Source of the DNA: Halomarinibacterium sedimenti
Lineage (GTDB): Bacteria; Bacteroidota; Bacteroidia; Flavobacteriales; Flavobacteriaceae
Direction: 5' to 3'
NCBI RefSeq assembly: GCF_019312585.1
Contig: NZ_JAHWDP010000001.1
Location: 620,001-684,000 of the forward strand
DNA length: 64,000 nt
Below, piece by piece: positions 29,600 through 38,006 of this stretch. Position numbers and translations under genes: made by a program. Position 1 is the first letter of the stretch. Every line of letters starts with the position of its first letter. The notes beneath the pieces were generated by a model. It made no database searches, was not told the origin of the DNA, and was given only the letters and a program-made list of their open reading frames with translations.

Positions 29600-29896
29600 T
29601 TAGACGTGCAACACACTGTTTTCTGCACCAGCGTAATCATTCCACGCATACGCATCTGCTTGCTCATCGTTTGTATAGGTTCCGTCAACGATATAACGAA
29701 ACTCATACGATTGGTCTTTATCTAAATCTAAGGTCCCTTTAAAGGTTCCGTTTTTTAATTTTTTAAGCGGAGTTTTCTTTGCGCTCCATCCATTAAAAGA
29801 TCCTACAACTTTTACTTCTTTAGCTTCCTCTGCAGGAACCGTAAAAGTTACTTTACAAACTGGCTTGCTCTTTAAATATTGTTTTGTAATTGCCAT
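29600..29896 (-). CDS. Stand-alone isoamylase early-set (CBM48) domain protein
   Basis: The 98-residue protein is little more than one CBM48/AMPK-type glycogen-binding module (TFTVPAEEAKEVKVVGSFNGW at residues 17-37, YEFRYIVDG, ending AGAENSVLHV). It has no signal peptide and no catalytic domain. Such modules bind alpha-glucans, and single-domain versions are frequent in Bacteroidota, but their role is not established. No glycogen gene is nearby. It has its own near-perfect promoter at 29922-29952. Confidence 0.88.
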   Translation of the reverse strand: MAITKQYLKSKPVCKVTFTVPAEEAKEVKVVGSFNGWSAKKTPLKKLKNGTFKGTLDLDKDQSYEFRYIVDGTYTNDEQADAYAWNDYAGAENSVLHV

Positions 29897-29921
29897 GATT
29901 ATTAGTTTTAAAATTCGTCTT

Positions 29922-29952
29922 CAAATCTAAAACACAAAAGTTCTTCTACAAA
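29922..29952 (-). promoter_or_regulatory. Promoter of the CBM48 protein gene
   Basis: On the minus strand TTTG, 19 bases, TAGATTTG: a full match to the Flavobacterium promoter consensus, 26 bases before ATG 29896. The rest of the 253-base gap up to 30149 shows no gene or other signal that I can support. Confidence 0.7.
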
Positions 29953-30149
29953 CCTTTAACTGCTAAAATATCAGCGTTTTACGAATATGATAATATGTCA
30001 AAGGCTTTATTAATGAGTTCACAAAAAAAACAGTAATAAAATGATGATTTACTAAGAAAATGTGTCTTTTTAAGGAGCCTTTTTTCAGAAAAAAATGGAC
30101 GACATCGTTTTCGATTTTTAGAGAAAATGTTAAAAAAGTAAGGAAAACG

Positions 30150-31442
30150 TCAATTTTCTTCTAAAAGAGTTTCAGAATTGTTGTTTTTTTGAATAATATT
30201 AAGCAAAATAAAAGTTACCATAGCTGGTAAAATCCAACCCATATTTTGATGCGCTAACGGAATGAAATTTTTAATCACTCCCCAATTCTCTTCGGGTAAA
30301 ATCACTCCCAAAAAATCGGGAATACTAAATAAAAATGTCACTAAAACAACCCCTCTAAAAATCAACTTTGAAGTATAGTTTTGGGGCAGTACATTTAACA
30401 ATATCAAAACTATTGTAATAGGGTAAATAAACATAAGTGCTGGGAAGGCAATCGCTATAATATAATTTACGGGTAATTGTCCCATAACAACACCTAAAAT
30501 ACAGCCAAGAATTGCGGTAATTTGATAGGCTTTTGGGGCTTGATTTGTAATTTCTTTTACAAAATCGGCTGTTCCAGTAACAATTCCAACGGCAGTCGTA
30601 AAACATGCTAATGCCACCAAAACTGCTAAAAAAGCGGTGCCGATATTCCCTAAGGATTGGACACTTACAAAGGTTAAAAATTGTGCCCTGTCACCTACTT
30701 CTGGCAATAAACTATAATGCGCTCCTAAAGCAATAAGTCCAGCGTACATTAAAAATAAAGCTGTCCCAGCCCAAAGACCAGCTTTACCAATAATTTTCTT
30801 TTTTTCAGTAAACGATAATTTTGTTTGAAATGATAATGATATTACAATGACGCCACCCACAACAACACCACCAATTGCGTCAAAAGTTTGATAGCCCTCA
30901 AGAATTCCTGAAGTAAAATTGTTTTCAAAAATGCTAGCGCGAAGCATTTCTACTTCTGAAGAAAGCCCAATGACAATTATCAAAAATAAGATGATAAAGA
31001 TAAGGGGGGTAAGAAATTTACCAACGATATTTAAAATTTTGGATCTATTTAGAACAAAAATGAGTACTAGCATAAAATATAGGGTACTAGTCCAAATCGA
31101 GGAAATGGAAAAATAAGGGGCAATAGCCATTTCATAAGTTACAGAAGCCGTTCGTGGAGATGGCAACGTAATAGAAATGATGTATATAATTATCGCAAAA
31201 AGTAGTGCAAATTTTGAGGAGACTTTTTTCCCAAAATCAAGTAACGAACCTTGCAATTTTGCATGTCCATAAATGGCCAAAATAGGAATGACCACGGCAG
31301 AAACTAAAAACCCCAGCAACACCCAAAACCAATCCTGCCCACTATTATAGCCTAAAAAAGGCGGCAAAATGAGGTTGCCAGCACCAAAAAAAAGTGAAAA
31401 CAAAGCAAAAGCTACTATAAAGGTTTGTTTGGTGTGTTTCAT
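30150..31442 (-). CDS. brnQ: Branched-chain amino acid:cation symporter
   Basis: BrnQ (LIVCS family) imports leucine, isoleucine and valine across the inner membrane with Na+ or H+. The frame is open to 31529, but ATG 31442 gives the family start MKHTKQTFIVAFALFSLFFGAGNLILPPFLG (430 residues) and removes most of the overlap with the divergent hydrolase gene. About twelve hydrophobic segments are visible and the GAGNLILPP signature is intact. The two divergent starts are only 30 bases apart, so their promoters must overlap each other or the coding ends. Confidence 0.93.
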   Translation of the reverse strand: MKHTKQTFIVAFALFSLFFGAGNLILPPFLGYNSGQDWFWVLLGFLVSAVVIPILAIYGHAKLQGSLLDFGKKVSSKFALLFAIIIYIISITLPSPRTASVTYEMAIAPYFSISSIWTSTLYFMLVLIFVLNRSKILNIVGKFLTPLIFIILFLIIVIGLSSEVEMLRASIFENNFTSGILEGYQTFDAIGGVVVGGVIVISLSFQTKLSFTEKKKIIGKAGLWAGTALFLMYAGLIALGAHYSLLPEVGDRAQFLTFVSVQSLGNIGTAFLAVLVALACFTTAVGIVTGTADFVKEITNQAPKAYQITAILGCILGVVMGQLPVNYIIAIAFPALMFIYPITIVLILLNVLPQNYTSKLIFRGVVLVTFLFSIPDFLGVILPEENWGVIKNFIPLAHQNMGWILPAMVTFILLNIIQKNNNSETLLEEN

Positions 31443-31472
31443 TGGCAGATATTTGCCCGTGAAGATAGAAAA

Positions 31473-32243
31473 ATGATTTTTCAGTACGACAATACCTCTA
31501 TTTATTATGAAACTCACGGCAAAGGTCAAGCCATGGTCTTATTGCACGGGTTTTTGGAGAGCTCCTCTATTTGGAAGAATTTTATTAAACCGCTTTCTGA
31601 AAAATACACGGTTATCCTTATTGACCTTCCTGGACATGGAAAAAGTGATTCTATTTCCGAAACTCATTCCATGGAATTGATGGCAGAAGTTGTAAATGAA
31701 CTACTTCATTTTTTAAAAATTGACAAAGCAATTTTTGTAGGGCACTCCATGGGTGGATATGTTGCATTGGCTTTTACAGAACTTTTTGAAGAAAAAGTTT
31801 TAAAATTAATTTTATTGAATTCTACAACTGAAGCCGATAACGATGAACGAATAGAAAACAGAAATAGGGCCCTTCAGTTACTAAAAAAACAAAAGAAAAC
31901 TTTTATTGGGATGGCTATATCGAATCTTTTTTCTGAAAAAACAAGATTACAATTTCCCAAAGAAATTGTAATCTTGAAAGAAGAAGTCTATCAATTTACC
32001 ACAAAGGGTATATCAGCAAATATAAAAGGGTTGAGAGACAGGAAAGATAGAACAGAAATCCTTAAGAAGTTCCCTCGAACAAAATGGATTGTATGTGGAA
32101 ATGAAGATCCCATCGTCCCGATTTCAAGTTCAAAAAGAATAGCAAAGGATACGAATTCTGAGATAAAAATTCTTCATAGCACTCATATGAGTTGGTTAGA
32201 AAATCAAGAGGAAATTGTTAAATTTTTGCTTTTTATCGATTAA
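31473..32243 (+). CDS. Alpha/beta hydrolase
   Basis: A cytoplasmic serine hydrolase of unknown substrate. The frame opens at 31425 but that part overlaps brnQ; ATG 31473 gives 256 residues and the family start MIFQYDNTSIYYETHG. The catalytic triad is visible as S92 (GHSMGG), D212 (GNEDPIVP) and H238 (STHMSW), with the oxyanion LLHGF near residue 24. The closest named relatives are MenH/BioH-like esterases, but nothing nearby supports menaquinone or biotin synthesis. A 13-base direct repeat covers its stop codon. Confidence 0.88.
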   Translation: MIFQYDNTSIYYETHGKGQAMVLLHGFLESSSIWKNFIKPLSEKYTVILIDLPGHGKSDSISETHSMELMAEVVNELLHFLKIDKAIFVGHSMGGYVALAFTELFEEKVLKLILLNSTTEADNDERIENRNRALQLLKKQKKTFIGMAISNLFSEKTRLQFPKEIVILKEEVYQFTTKGISANIKGLRDRKDRTEILKKFPRTKWIVCGNEDPIVPISSSKRIAKDTNSEIKILHSTHMSWLENQEEIVKFLLFID

Positions 32244-32261
32244 TTTTACTTTTTATCGATT
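32229..32261 (+). repeat. Short direct repeat at the end of the hydrolase gene
   Basis: CTTTTTATCGATT occurs at 32229-32241 and again at 32249-32261 (period 20 bases). The first copy runs into the TAA stop. It may be a slippage product; no protein-binding role is evident. Confidence 0.5.
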
Positions 32262-32308
32262 TTTATTAAAAAAAATTATATATTTAGTTCATCCAAAAAT
32301 TGAAAACC

Positions 32309-32560
32309 ATGAACTATAACTCCCCAACCAAATCGTTTTCCTTTTCTGGTATCGTTTGCAGTACATTTGGACATGATTATTTAATTACCCGAAAGGTAAC
32401 CAACCACATAAAAGAATATAGATGTTCTCATTGTGGAAAAGAAGTAACTAATACTTTTTCAGGAAACTTAGAAATCTTAACCTCCAAAAACAAAAAAATT
32501 AATTCATCACTGGCTTTGTTTTTTGAAAAGAAAATGAAGCGTTATTCTGTAGCATCATGA
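32309..32560 (+). CDS. Small zinc-ribbon-like protein A
   Basis: Frame open from TTG 32300, but ATG 32309 is preferred (83 residues). The protein has STFGHDYLITRK near residue 24 and a CxxC pair in KEYRCSHCGKEV near residue 39. The spacing fits a small metal-binding knuckle formed by one His and two Cys residues. It is clearly related to the next gene, which has GHRF and KEYKCTCCDKKF in the same order. I do not know a function; the shape recalls short phage-type DUF1660 zinc-finger proteins. Its TGA stop overlaps the next ATG (ATGA). Confidence 0.65.
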   Translation: MNYNSPTKSFSFSGIVCSTFGHDYLITRKVTNHIKEYRCSHCGKEVTNTFSGNLEILTSKNKKINSSLALFFEKKMKRYSVAS

Positions 32561-32763
32561 AGAAAAAAATGCTATGTAAGTTATTAGGACATCGATTTGT
32601 AAGTATTAAAAAGGAGGATATCCTTATTAAGGAATACAAATGTACTTGTTGTGATAAGAAATTTACTGTAGATGGCTATGGTAGGATTGTAAAACTTTCT
32701 AAATACTGGGAAGACAATAATCTAGTGTTCGAAAGAAAGTTCAGAAATAGAGCTGCCGTATAA
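32557..32763 (+). CDS. Small zinc-ribbon-like protein B (paralogue of A)
   Basis: The 68-residue protein starts MKKKMLCKLLGHRF and has the CxxC pair KEYKCTCCDKKFT near residue 27, like DUF1660-type small zinc-finger proteins. It is translationally coupled to the preceding paralogue by an ATGA overlap. It ends directly against the stop of the convergent thiL gene, leaving no spacer. The C-terminus (YWEDNNLVFERKFRNR) is basic and aromatic. A nucleic-acid-binding role is a guess only. Confidence 0.65.
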   Translation: MKKKMLCKLLGHRFVSIKKEDILIKEYKCTCCDKKFTVDGYGRIVKLSKYWEDNNLVFERKFRNRAAV

Positions 32764-33816
32764 CTATTCTTCTTGTAAAGAATTCCACCCTCTTGCAATT
32801 ACCGGTATCTTTGTATTTGCTCTCGTAATTAAATGTATTCCTTCTTTTTGGGCAGTGATATGCCCAATAACAGTTAAGTTTGGATTTGCCTTAATCTTTG
32901 GAAAATCTTCTGTTTTAATAGTAAATAGTAACTCATAATCTTCTCCGCCACTCATGGCTATGGTTGTGCTATCTAGCTCAAACTCTTCACAGGTTGAAAT
33001 TACTTGTGGGTCTAACGGAATTTTATCTTCGTAAATATTACAACCTGTTTTTGATGCTTTACAGATGTGAAGTATTTCAGAAGACAACCCATCGCTAATA
33101 TCAATCATGGATGTTGGAACAACTTCCAACTCTTTCAATAGGGAAACAATATCTTTTCGTGCTTGGGGTTTTAGTTGCCTCTCAACTAAATAGGTATATG
33201 GTTCTAAATCGGGTTGCGAATTGGGATTCGCTTTAAAAACTTGTTTTTCACGTTCCAAAACTTGAAGCCCCAAATACGCACCGCCAATATCTCCAGAAAT
33301 AACCAGTAAATCATTTTCTTTTGCCCCGCTACGGTAAACAATATCTTCTTTTTTGGCCTCTCCAATCGCCGTAATACTAATAATTAAGCCCGATGTAGAA
33401 GAAGTAGTATCTCCTCCCACGAGGTCTACATTGTAAATTTTACAAGCCGTTTTTATTCCATCGTAAAGTTCATCCAAAGCTTCAACAGGAAATCTATTAG
33501 AAACAGCGATAGAAACAGTAATTTGTTTAGGCTGTGCATTCATAGCATATACATCACTTAAATTTACTATCACAGCTTTGTATCCCAAATGCTTTAAAGG
33601 CATATAGCCTAGATCAAAATGAACACCTTCAACTAATAAATCTGTAGTTATTATCTTCTGTAATTCGATATCCCCACTAATTACTGCAGCATCATCCCCA
33701 ATACCTTTTACTGAAGATTTATGTCTCAATTTAATGCCTCTTGTTAAGTGGTCAATTAATCCAAATTCTCCTAGCTCAGAAATCTTAGTATTGGACTTGT
33801 TTTTATCTTCTATCAT
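32764..33816 (-). CDS. thiL: Thiamine-monophosphate kinase
   Basis: ThiL phosphorylates thiamine phosphate to thiamine diphosphate, the active cofactor, in the cytoplasm. The 350-residue protein shows the PurM-like ATP-binding features: KGIGDDAAVI near residue 37, TTDLLVEGVHFD near 58, LVGGDTTSS near 134, DISDGLSSE near 223 and MSGGEDYELLF near 263. It is a single gene. Its promoter element lies 21 bases upstream, and its end abuts the zinc-ribbon gene. Confidence 0.95.
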   Translation of the reverse strand: MIEDKNKSNTKISELGEFGLIDHLTRGIKLRHKSSVKGIGDDAAVISGDIELQKIITTDLLVEGVHFDLGYMPLKHLGYKAVIVNLSDVYAMNAQPKQITVSIAVSNRFPVEALDELYDGIKTACKIYNVDLVGGDTTSSTSGLIISITAIGEAKKEDIVYRSGAKENDLLVISGDIGGAYLGLQVLEREKQVFKANPNSQPDLEPYTYLVERQLKPQARKDIVSLLKELEVVPTSMIDISDGLSSEILHICKASKTGCNIYEDKIPLDPQVISTCEEFELDSTTIAMSGGEDYELLFTIKTEDFPKIKANPNLTVIGHITAQKEGIHLITRANTKIPVIARGWNSLQEE

Positions 33817-33836
33817 ACTTATAAAATATCAAGGAG

Positions 33837-33844
33837 CAAAAATA
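33837..33844 (-). promoter_or_regulatory. -7 element of thiL
   Basis: The minus strand reads TATTTTTG, a full TAnnTTTG match, 20 bases before ATG 33816. The TTG element is not clear. Confidence 0.5.
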
Positions 33845-33979
33845 CAATTTCAGAAACGAAGTATCCTTAAAAAGAAGCAAGGATTATAAATCTTTCAAAA
33901 ATGAAGGCCAAATACATTAAAAAACTATAATATTTTCAACAAAATAAGGACTTTAACAATTATATTACTATTAATTTGT

Positions 33980-33987
33980 TAGCTTTG
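33980..33987 (+). promoter_or_regulatory. -7 element of the first choice-of-anchor B gene
   Basis: TAGCTTTG matches TAnnTTTG. It lies inside an upstream extension of the reading frame (open from 33976), which argues that translation starts at 34063 and not at 33976. Confidence 0.45.
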
Positions 33988-34062
33988 AAAGCTAAAAATT
34001 TCTTGATAAAGAATTCATTACCTATTTATTATATCTTATTTACCATATTTAACCCAACTCCC

Positions 34063-35982
34063 ATGATGAAAAATTTACTATCATTATTGCTTCTTATTCC
34101 ATTTATTTCCATTTCGCAAACACCTTGTGCAGGAGGAATGGCAGGAACATATCCTTGTGATGGATATGACTTACAATCTCGTCTAAGTTTAACCGATTTA
34201 AATGCTGGTTCAGGAAATGATTCTTGGGGTTGGACAGATCCTCTTGACGGAAAAGAATATGCAATTATGGGGCTAAATAATGGCACGGCTTTTATTGATA
34301 TTTCCGATCCTGTAAATCCAATATATTTAGGAAAATTACCTACTCATAGTGGTAACAGCACTTGGAGAGATATTAAAGTTTACAATAATCACGCTTTTGT
34401 TGTAAGTGAAGCTAATAATCATGGAATGCAAGTATTTGACTTAACAAGATTAAGAAGTGTTACTAGCCCTCCTGTTACATTTACTGAAGATGCTCATTTT
34501 AATGGTTTTGGGAGTGCTCATAATATTGTTATTAATGAAGACACTGGTTATGCTTATCCCGTGGGAACAAATTCGTTTAACGGAGGACCTTGGTTTATTA
34601 ACATACAAAACCCAGTAAATCCTGTAAGTGAAGGTGGATATTCTATGGACGATTATAGTCACGATGCACAAGTTGTTACATATAATGGCCCCGATGGAGA
34701 TTACACTGGTAGAGAAATTTTAATAGGAAGTAACGAAACCGAAGTTGTAATCGTAGATGTTACTGACAAAGCAAACCCTGTAAATATTTCTAGCATAAGC
34801 TACACCAATGTAGGGTATACGCACCAAGGGTGGTTTACCGAAGATCAAAGATATTTTATTTTAGGGGATGAGGTAGATGAACTAGACTTTGGTTTTAATA
34901 CAAGAACTGTAATTTTCGATTTTGATGATTTGGACAACCCACAATTTCATTTTGAATATTACGGAGCGACTGAAGCCATTGACCATAACGGATATGTTGT
35001 TGGAGATAAGTATTTTATGGCAAATTATAGAGCTGGAATGCGCGTATTCGATATAAGCGATATTGCAAACCAAAACTTCAGTGAAATAGGATATTTTGAT
35101 TCGTACCCTAATAATAACAACGCAAATTTTGATGGTGCATGGAGTGTGTTTCCGTATTTTGGCAGTGGAAATATTGTAATTAGCGATATTAACCGTGGAT
35201 TTTTTGTTGTAAAATCGAATGAAATTGACAACACAAATCCCGTTGCTGTTTGCCAAGACTATACCGCTAAAATTGCTCAGAATGGCCAAGTTATAGTTTC
35301 TGGAAGTAATATAGATGGAGGCTCTTCAGATGATAGTGGATTTATTTCATATACGGTTACTCCAAATGTATTTGACTGTTCTGATATAGGGTCTACAATT
35401 ACAGTTACGCTTACCGTTACAGACCCTTCTGGAAATTCAGACAGTTGTACAGCAGATGTAACCATTGTGGATAACCTAGGACCTCTTTTAGAATGTCTAG
35501 ACAATCAATCTCAAGAAGTTGATGCCGGCCAAACTTTCTATACTTTACCAGATTATGTTGCCAATGGCGATATTACAGCAGTAGATAATTGTACTGCCAG
35601 TGTTACAATATCTCAAGACCCTATCCCTGGCACACAACTTACCGAAGGGCCACATACAATAACTTTTGAAACTATGGATGATGAAGGAAATATAAGTTCT
35701 TGCTCCTTTGATTTAACTGTAGTTCCAGAATTAGGGATTGAAGACTCTTTGTTTTCAAAGGGATTATCTCTTTTCCCAAATCCATCTAAGGGAGCATTAA
35801 CCATTACATCTAAAACTGAAAATATCACTTCAATTACAATAATAGATATTACAGGTAAACGATTACATGAAATAAACAATCTTGATGTAACTCAAACAAC
35901 AATTGATATCTCAGCATTTTCAAAAGGTATTTATTTTATTAATTTAAATGGAAAAGCGACAAAAAAAATAATAAAACAATAA
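34063..35982 (+). CDS. Choice-of-anchor B family secreted protein 1 (T9SS)
   Basis: ATG 34063 gives 639 residues with a signal peptide (MMKNLLSLLLLIPFISIS). Residues about 20-380 form the choice-of-anchor B region, a propeller of LVIVD-like repeats (FIDISDPVNPIYLGKLPTHS, IVDVTDKANPVNISS, VFDISDIANQ). Two HYR-like Ig modules follow (about 390-480 and 485-560; DPSGNSDSCTADVTIVDN, DDEGNISSCSFDLTVV), and then a type A T9SS sorting domain (about 565-639; LFPNPSKGAL, SKGIYFINLNG). It is the first of three tandem paralogues. No catalytic motif is evident; a binding or scaffold role at the cell surface is an inference. Confidence 0.85.
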   Translation: MMKNLLSLLLLIPFISISQTPCAGGMAGTYPCDGYDLQSRLSLTDLNAGSGNDSWGWTDPLDGKEYAIMGLNNGTAFIDISDPVNPIYLGKLPTHSGNSTWRDIKVYNNHAFVVSEANNHGMQVFDLTRLRSVTSPPVTFTEDAHFNGFGSAHNIVINEDTGYAYPVGTNSFNGGPWFINIQNPVNPVSEGGYSMDDYSHDAQVVTYNGPDGDYTGREILIGSNETEVVIVDVTDKANPVNISSISYTNVGYTHQGWFTEDQRYFILGDEVDELDFGFNTRTVIFDFDDLDNPQFHFEYYGATEAIDHNGYVVGDKYFMANYRAGMRVFDISDIANQNFSEIGYFDSYPNNNNANFDGAWSVFPYFGSGNIVISDINRGFFVVKSNEIDNTNPVAVCQDYTAKIAQNGQVIVSGSNIDGGSSDDSGFISYTVTPNVFDCSDIGSTITVTLTVTDPSGNSDSCTADVTIVDNLGPLLECLDNQSQEVDAGQTFYTLPDYVANGDITAVDNCTASVTISQDPIPGTQLTEGPHTITFETMDDEGNISSCSFDLTVVPELGIEDSLFSKGLSLFPNPSKGALTITSKTENITSITIIDITGKRLHEINNLDVTQTTIDISAFSKGIYFINLNGKATKKIIKQ

Positions 35983-36023
35983 TTCAATATGGAGCCTTTA
36001 ATGAGGCAACAAAAAAAGCATCA

Positions 36024-37940
36024 ATGAAAAATTTTATATTTCTTACAACCTTATTTATAACAAGCGGATTATTGGCACAAACTCCTTGTGTAGCCGGTAT
36101 GGCTGGAGCATATCCCTGTGATGGATACGACTTGGTCTCCCATATCCCTCTTGGAGTTTTTGCTACTTCTGGTGCTAATGATAACTGGGGGTGGACAGAT
36201 CCTTTAAATGGTGATGAGTATGTATTAATGGGACTTGAAGATGGAACTGCATTTATAGATATTTCAGACCCCATTAACCCTGTTTATTTAGGAAAACTCG
36301 CAACTCATACAACAAGTACTACTTGGAGAGACGTAAAAGTGTATAACAATTATGCTTTTATTGTTAGTGAAGCAGGTGGCCATGGAATGCAAGTCTTCGA
36401 TTTAACAAGGCTAAGAAGTGTTGTAAGTCCTCCAGTAACATTTACCGAAGACGCTCATTATGACAGTGTTGGTGCAGCTCACAACTTGGTTATGAATGAA
36501 GACACTGGCTATGCTTATATGGTGGGAGGAGATTCGTTTGGAGCTACTTTTATAGATGTATCCAACCCTCTAAGCCCACAAACAGCTGGGGCTTATACTA
36601 CAAGTTATATCCATGATGCACAAGTTGTAATTTATAATGGTCCTGACACAGATTATACTGGTCATGAAATTATGATTAGTAGTAATGGATGGGAACAAAC
36701 TGTCAAAATTATTGATGTAACGAATAAAGCTAACCCAATAGAAATTTCAACCATTTTTTACACAAATCCTTCCTACTCTCATCAAGTGTGGTTTACTGAA
36801 AATCAACAACGTATATTAATTGGAGATGAAATAGATGAACAAGATTTTGGATTTGATACCAGAACCATTGTTTACGATTTAACTGACTTAGACAACCCGG
36901 TTCACGATTTTGACTTTTTTGGTACCACCGCTGCAACAGATCACAATGGTTATGTGCTAGGAGATTCATACTATTTGGCTAATTATTCTGCAGGATTAAG
37001 AGTTCTCGATATTTCGGGAATTGCATCAAACACCATTTCAGAATCAGGCTATTTTGACACGTATCCATCTGGAAATAATTCAGGTTATGATGGAGTATGG
37101 AACGTGTATCCTTATTTTGGAAGTGGTAATATTGCAATTAATGACAGAAGTGGTGGGTTCTTCTTAGTAAAAGCTTCTGGAGTAGACACTACAGACCCAA
37201 CAGCAGTCTGCCAAGATTTTACTGCAGCACTAGATGAAAACGGAGAAGTCGTTGTTGCTGGAAGTGATGTAGACGGAGGTTCTAGTGACGATAGTGGTTT
37301 TGTATCATTTACAGTAACCCCTAATACGTTCGATTGCTCAGATATTGGAACTCCAGTAACTGTAACACTAACAGTTTCAGATCCTTCAGGAAATACAGAT
37401 ACTTGTACAGCTATTGTTACAATAGTCGACAACTTAGGTCCAGTATTTGACTGTTATAACGACGAAACAGTTCTTTTTGATGCTGGTCAAAACTTCTTTA
37501 CTTTGCCCGATTATGTGGCAAACGGAAATGTAACTACAACCGATAATTGTAGTACAGGACTCACAATATCACAGTCTCCAGCTGCTGGAATTGAACTTCC
37601 AGAGGGGACACACACCATTTCTTTTGAGTCTACAGATGATGAAGGGAATACTAGTAATTGTTCTTTTGAATTAACGGTTGTTCCAGAATTAGGCATTGAA
37701 GACACCCCGTTTTCAAAAGGAATTATTTTGTATCCAAACCCTAGTTCAGATAAAATTAATATTGTTTCAAAAAACCAAAATATTACGTCCATTTCTGTGG
37801 TAGACATAACTGGAAAAGTACTCATCAATTTGAAGAATATTGACTCATTGCAAACAACCATTGACATATCTTCCTTTTCAAAAGGAATCTATTTTATTAA
37901 TCTTAACGAAAAAGCATCAAAAAAAATAATCAAACAATAG
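36024..37940 (+). CDS. Choice-of-anchor B family secreted protein 2 (T9SS)
   Basis: The 638-residue protein is a full-length paralogue of the preceding gene with the same order: signal peptide (residues 1-19, LLAQ), choice-of-anchor B propeller (FIDISDPINPVYLGKLATH, GMQVFDLTRLRSVVSPP), two HYR-like modules (DPSGNTDTCTAIVTIVDN, DDEGNTSNCSFELTVV) and a type A sorting domain (LYPNPSSDKI, SKGIYFINLNEKASKKIIKQ). The two C-termini are nearly identical, which points to a recent duplication or gene conversion. The gap to gene 1 is 41 bases, so they are probably cotranscribed. A strong terminator follows. Confidence 0.85.
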   Translation: MKNFIFLTTLFITSGLLAQTPCVAGMAGAYPCDGYDLVSHIPLGVFATSGANDNWGWTDPLNGDEYVLMGLEDGTAFIDISDPINPVYLGKLATHTTSTTWRDVKVYNNYAFIVSEAGGHGMQVFDLTRLRSVVSPPVTFTEDAHYDSVGAAHNLVMNEDTGYAYMVGGDSFGATFIDVSNPLSPQTAGAYTTSYIHDAQVVIYNGPDTDYTGHEIMISSNGWEQTVKIIDVTNKANPIEISTIFYTNPSYSHQVWFTENQQRILIGDEIDEQDFGFDTRTIVYDLTDLDNPVHDFDFFGTTAATDHNGYVLGDSYYLANYSAGLRVLDISGIASNTISESGYFDTYPSGNNSGYDGVWNVYPYFGSGNIAINDRSGGFFLVKASGVDTTDPTAVCQDFTAALDENGEVVVAGSDVDGGSSDDSGFVSFTVTPNTFDCSDIGTPVTVTLTVSDPSGNTDTCTAIVTIVDNLGPVFDCYNDETVLFDAGQNFFTLPDYVANGNVTTTDNCSTGLTISQSPAAGIELPEGTHTISFESTDDEGNTSNCSFELTVVPELGIEDTPFSKGIILYPNPSSDKINIVSKNQNITSISVVDITGKVLINLKNIDSLQTTIDISSFSKGIYFINLNEKASKKIIKQ

Positions 37941-37947
37941 AATAATA

Positions 37948-37979
37948 TTAAAAGGGCGGTACACTAACCGCCCTTTTAA
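37948..37979 (+). terminator. Terminator after the second choice-of-anchor B gene
   Basis: A perfect 13-base stem (TTAAAAGGGCGGT / ACCGCCCTTTTAA) with the six-base loop ACACTA lies 7 bases past the stop. It separates paralogues 1-2 from paralogue 3 and its operon. Confidence 0.9.
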
Positions 37980-38006
37980 TTCGTTCTAGCTATAAATACT
38001 CGAACT

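Noticed and set aside
33976-34062. Longer start for the first choice-of-anchor B protein
   Set aside because: The 29-residue extension has a -7 promoter element inside it and would place the signal peptide internally; paralogues start at the equivalent of 34063.
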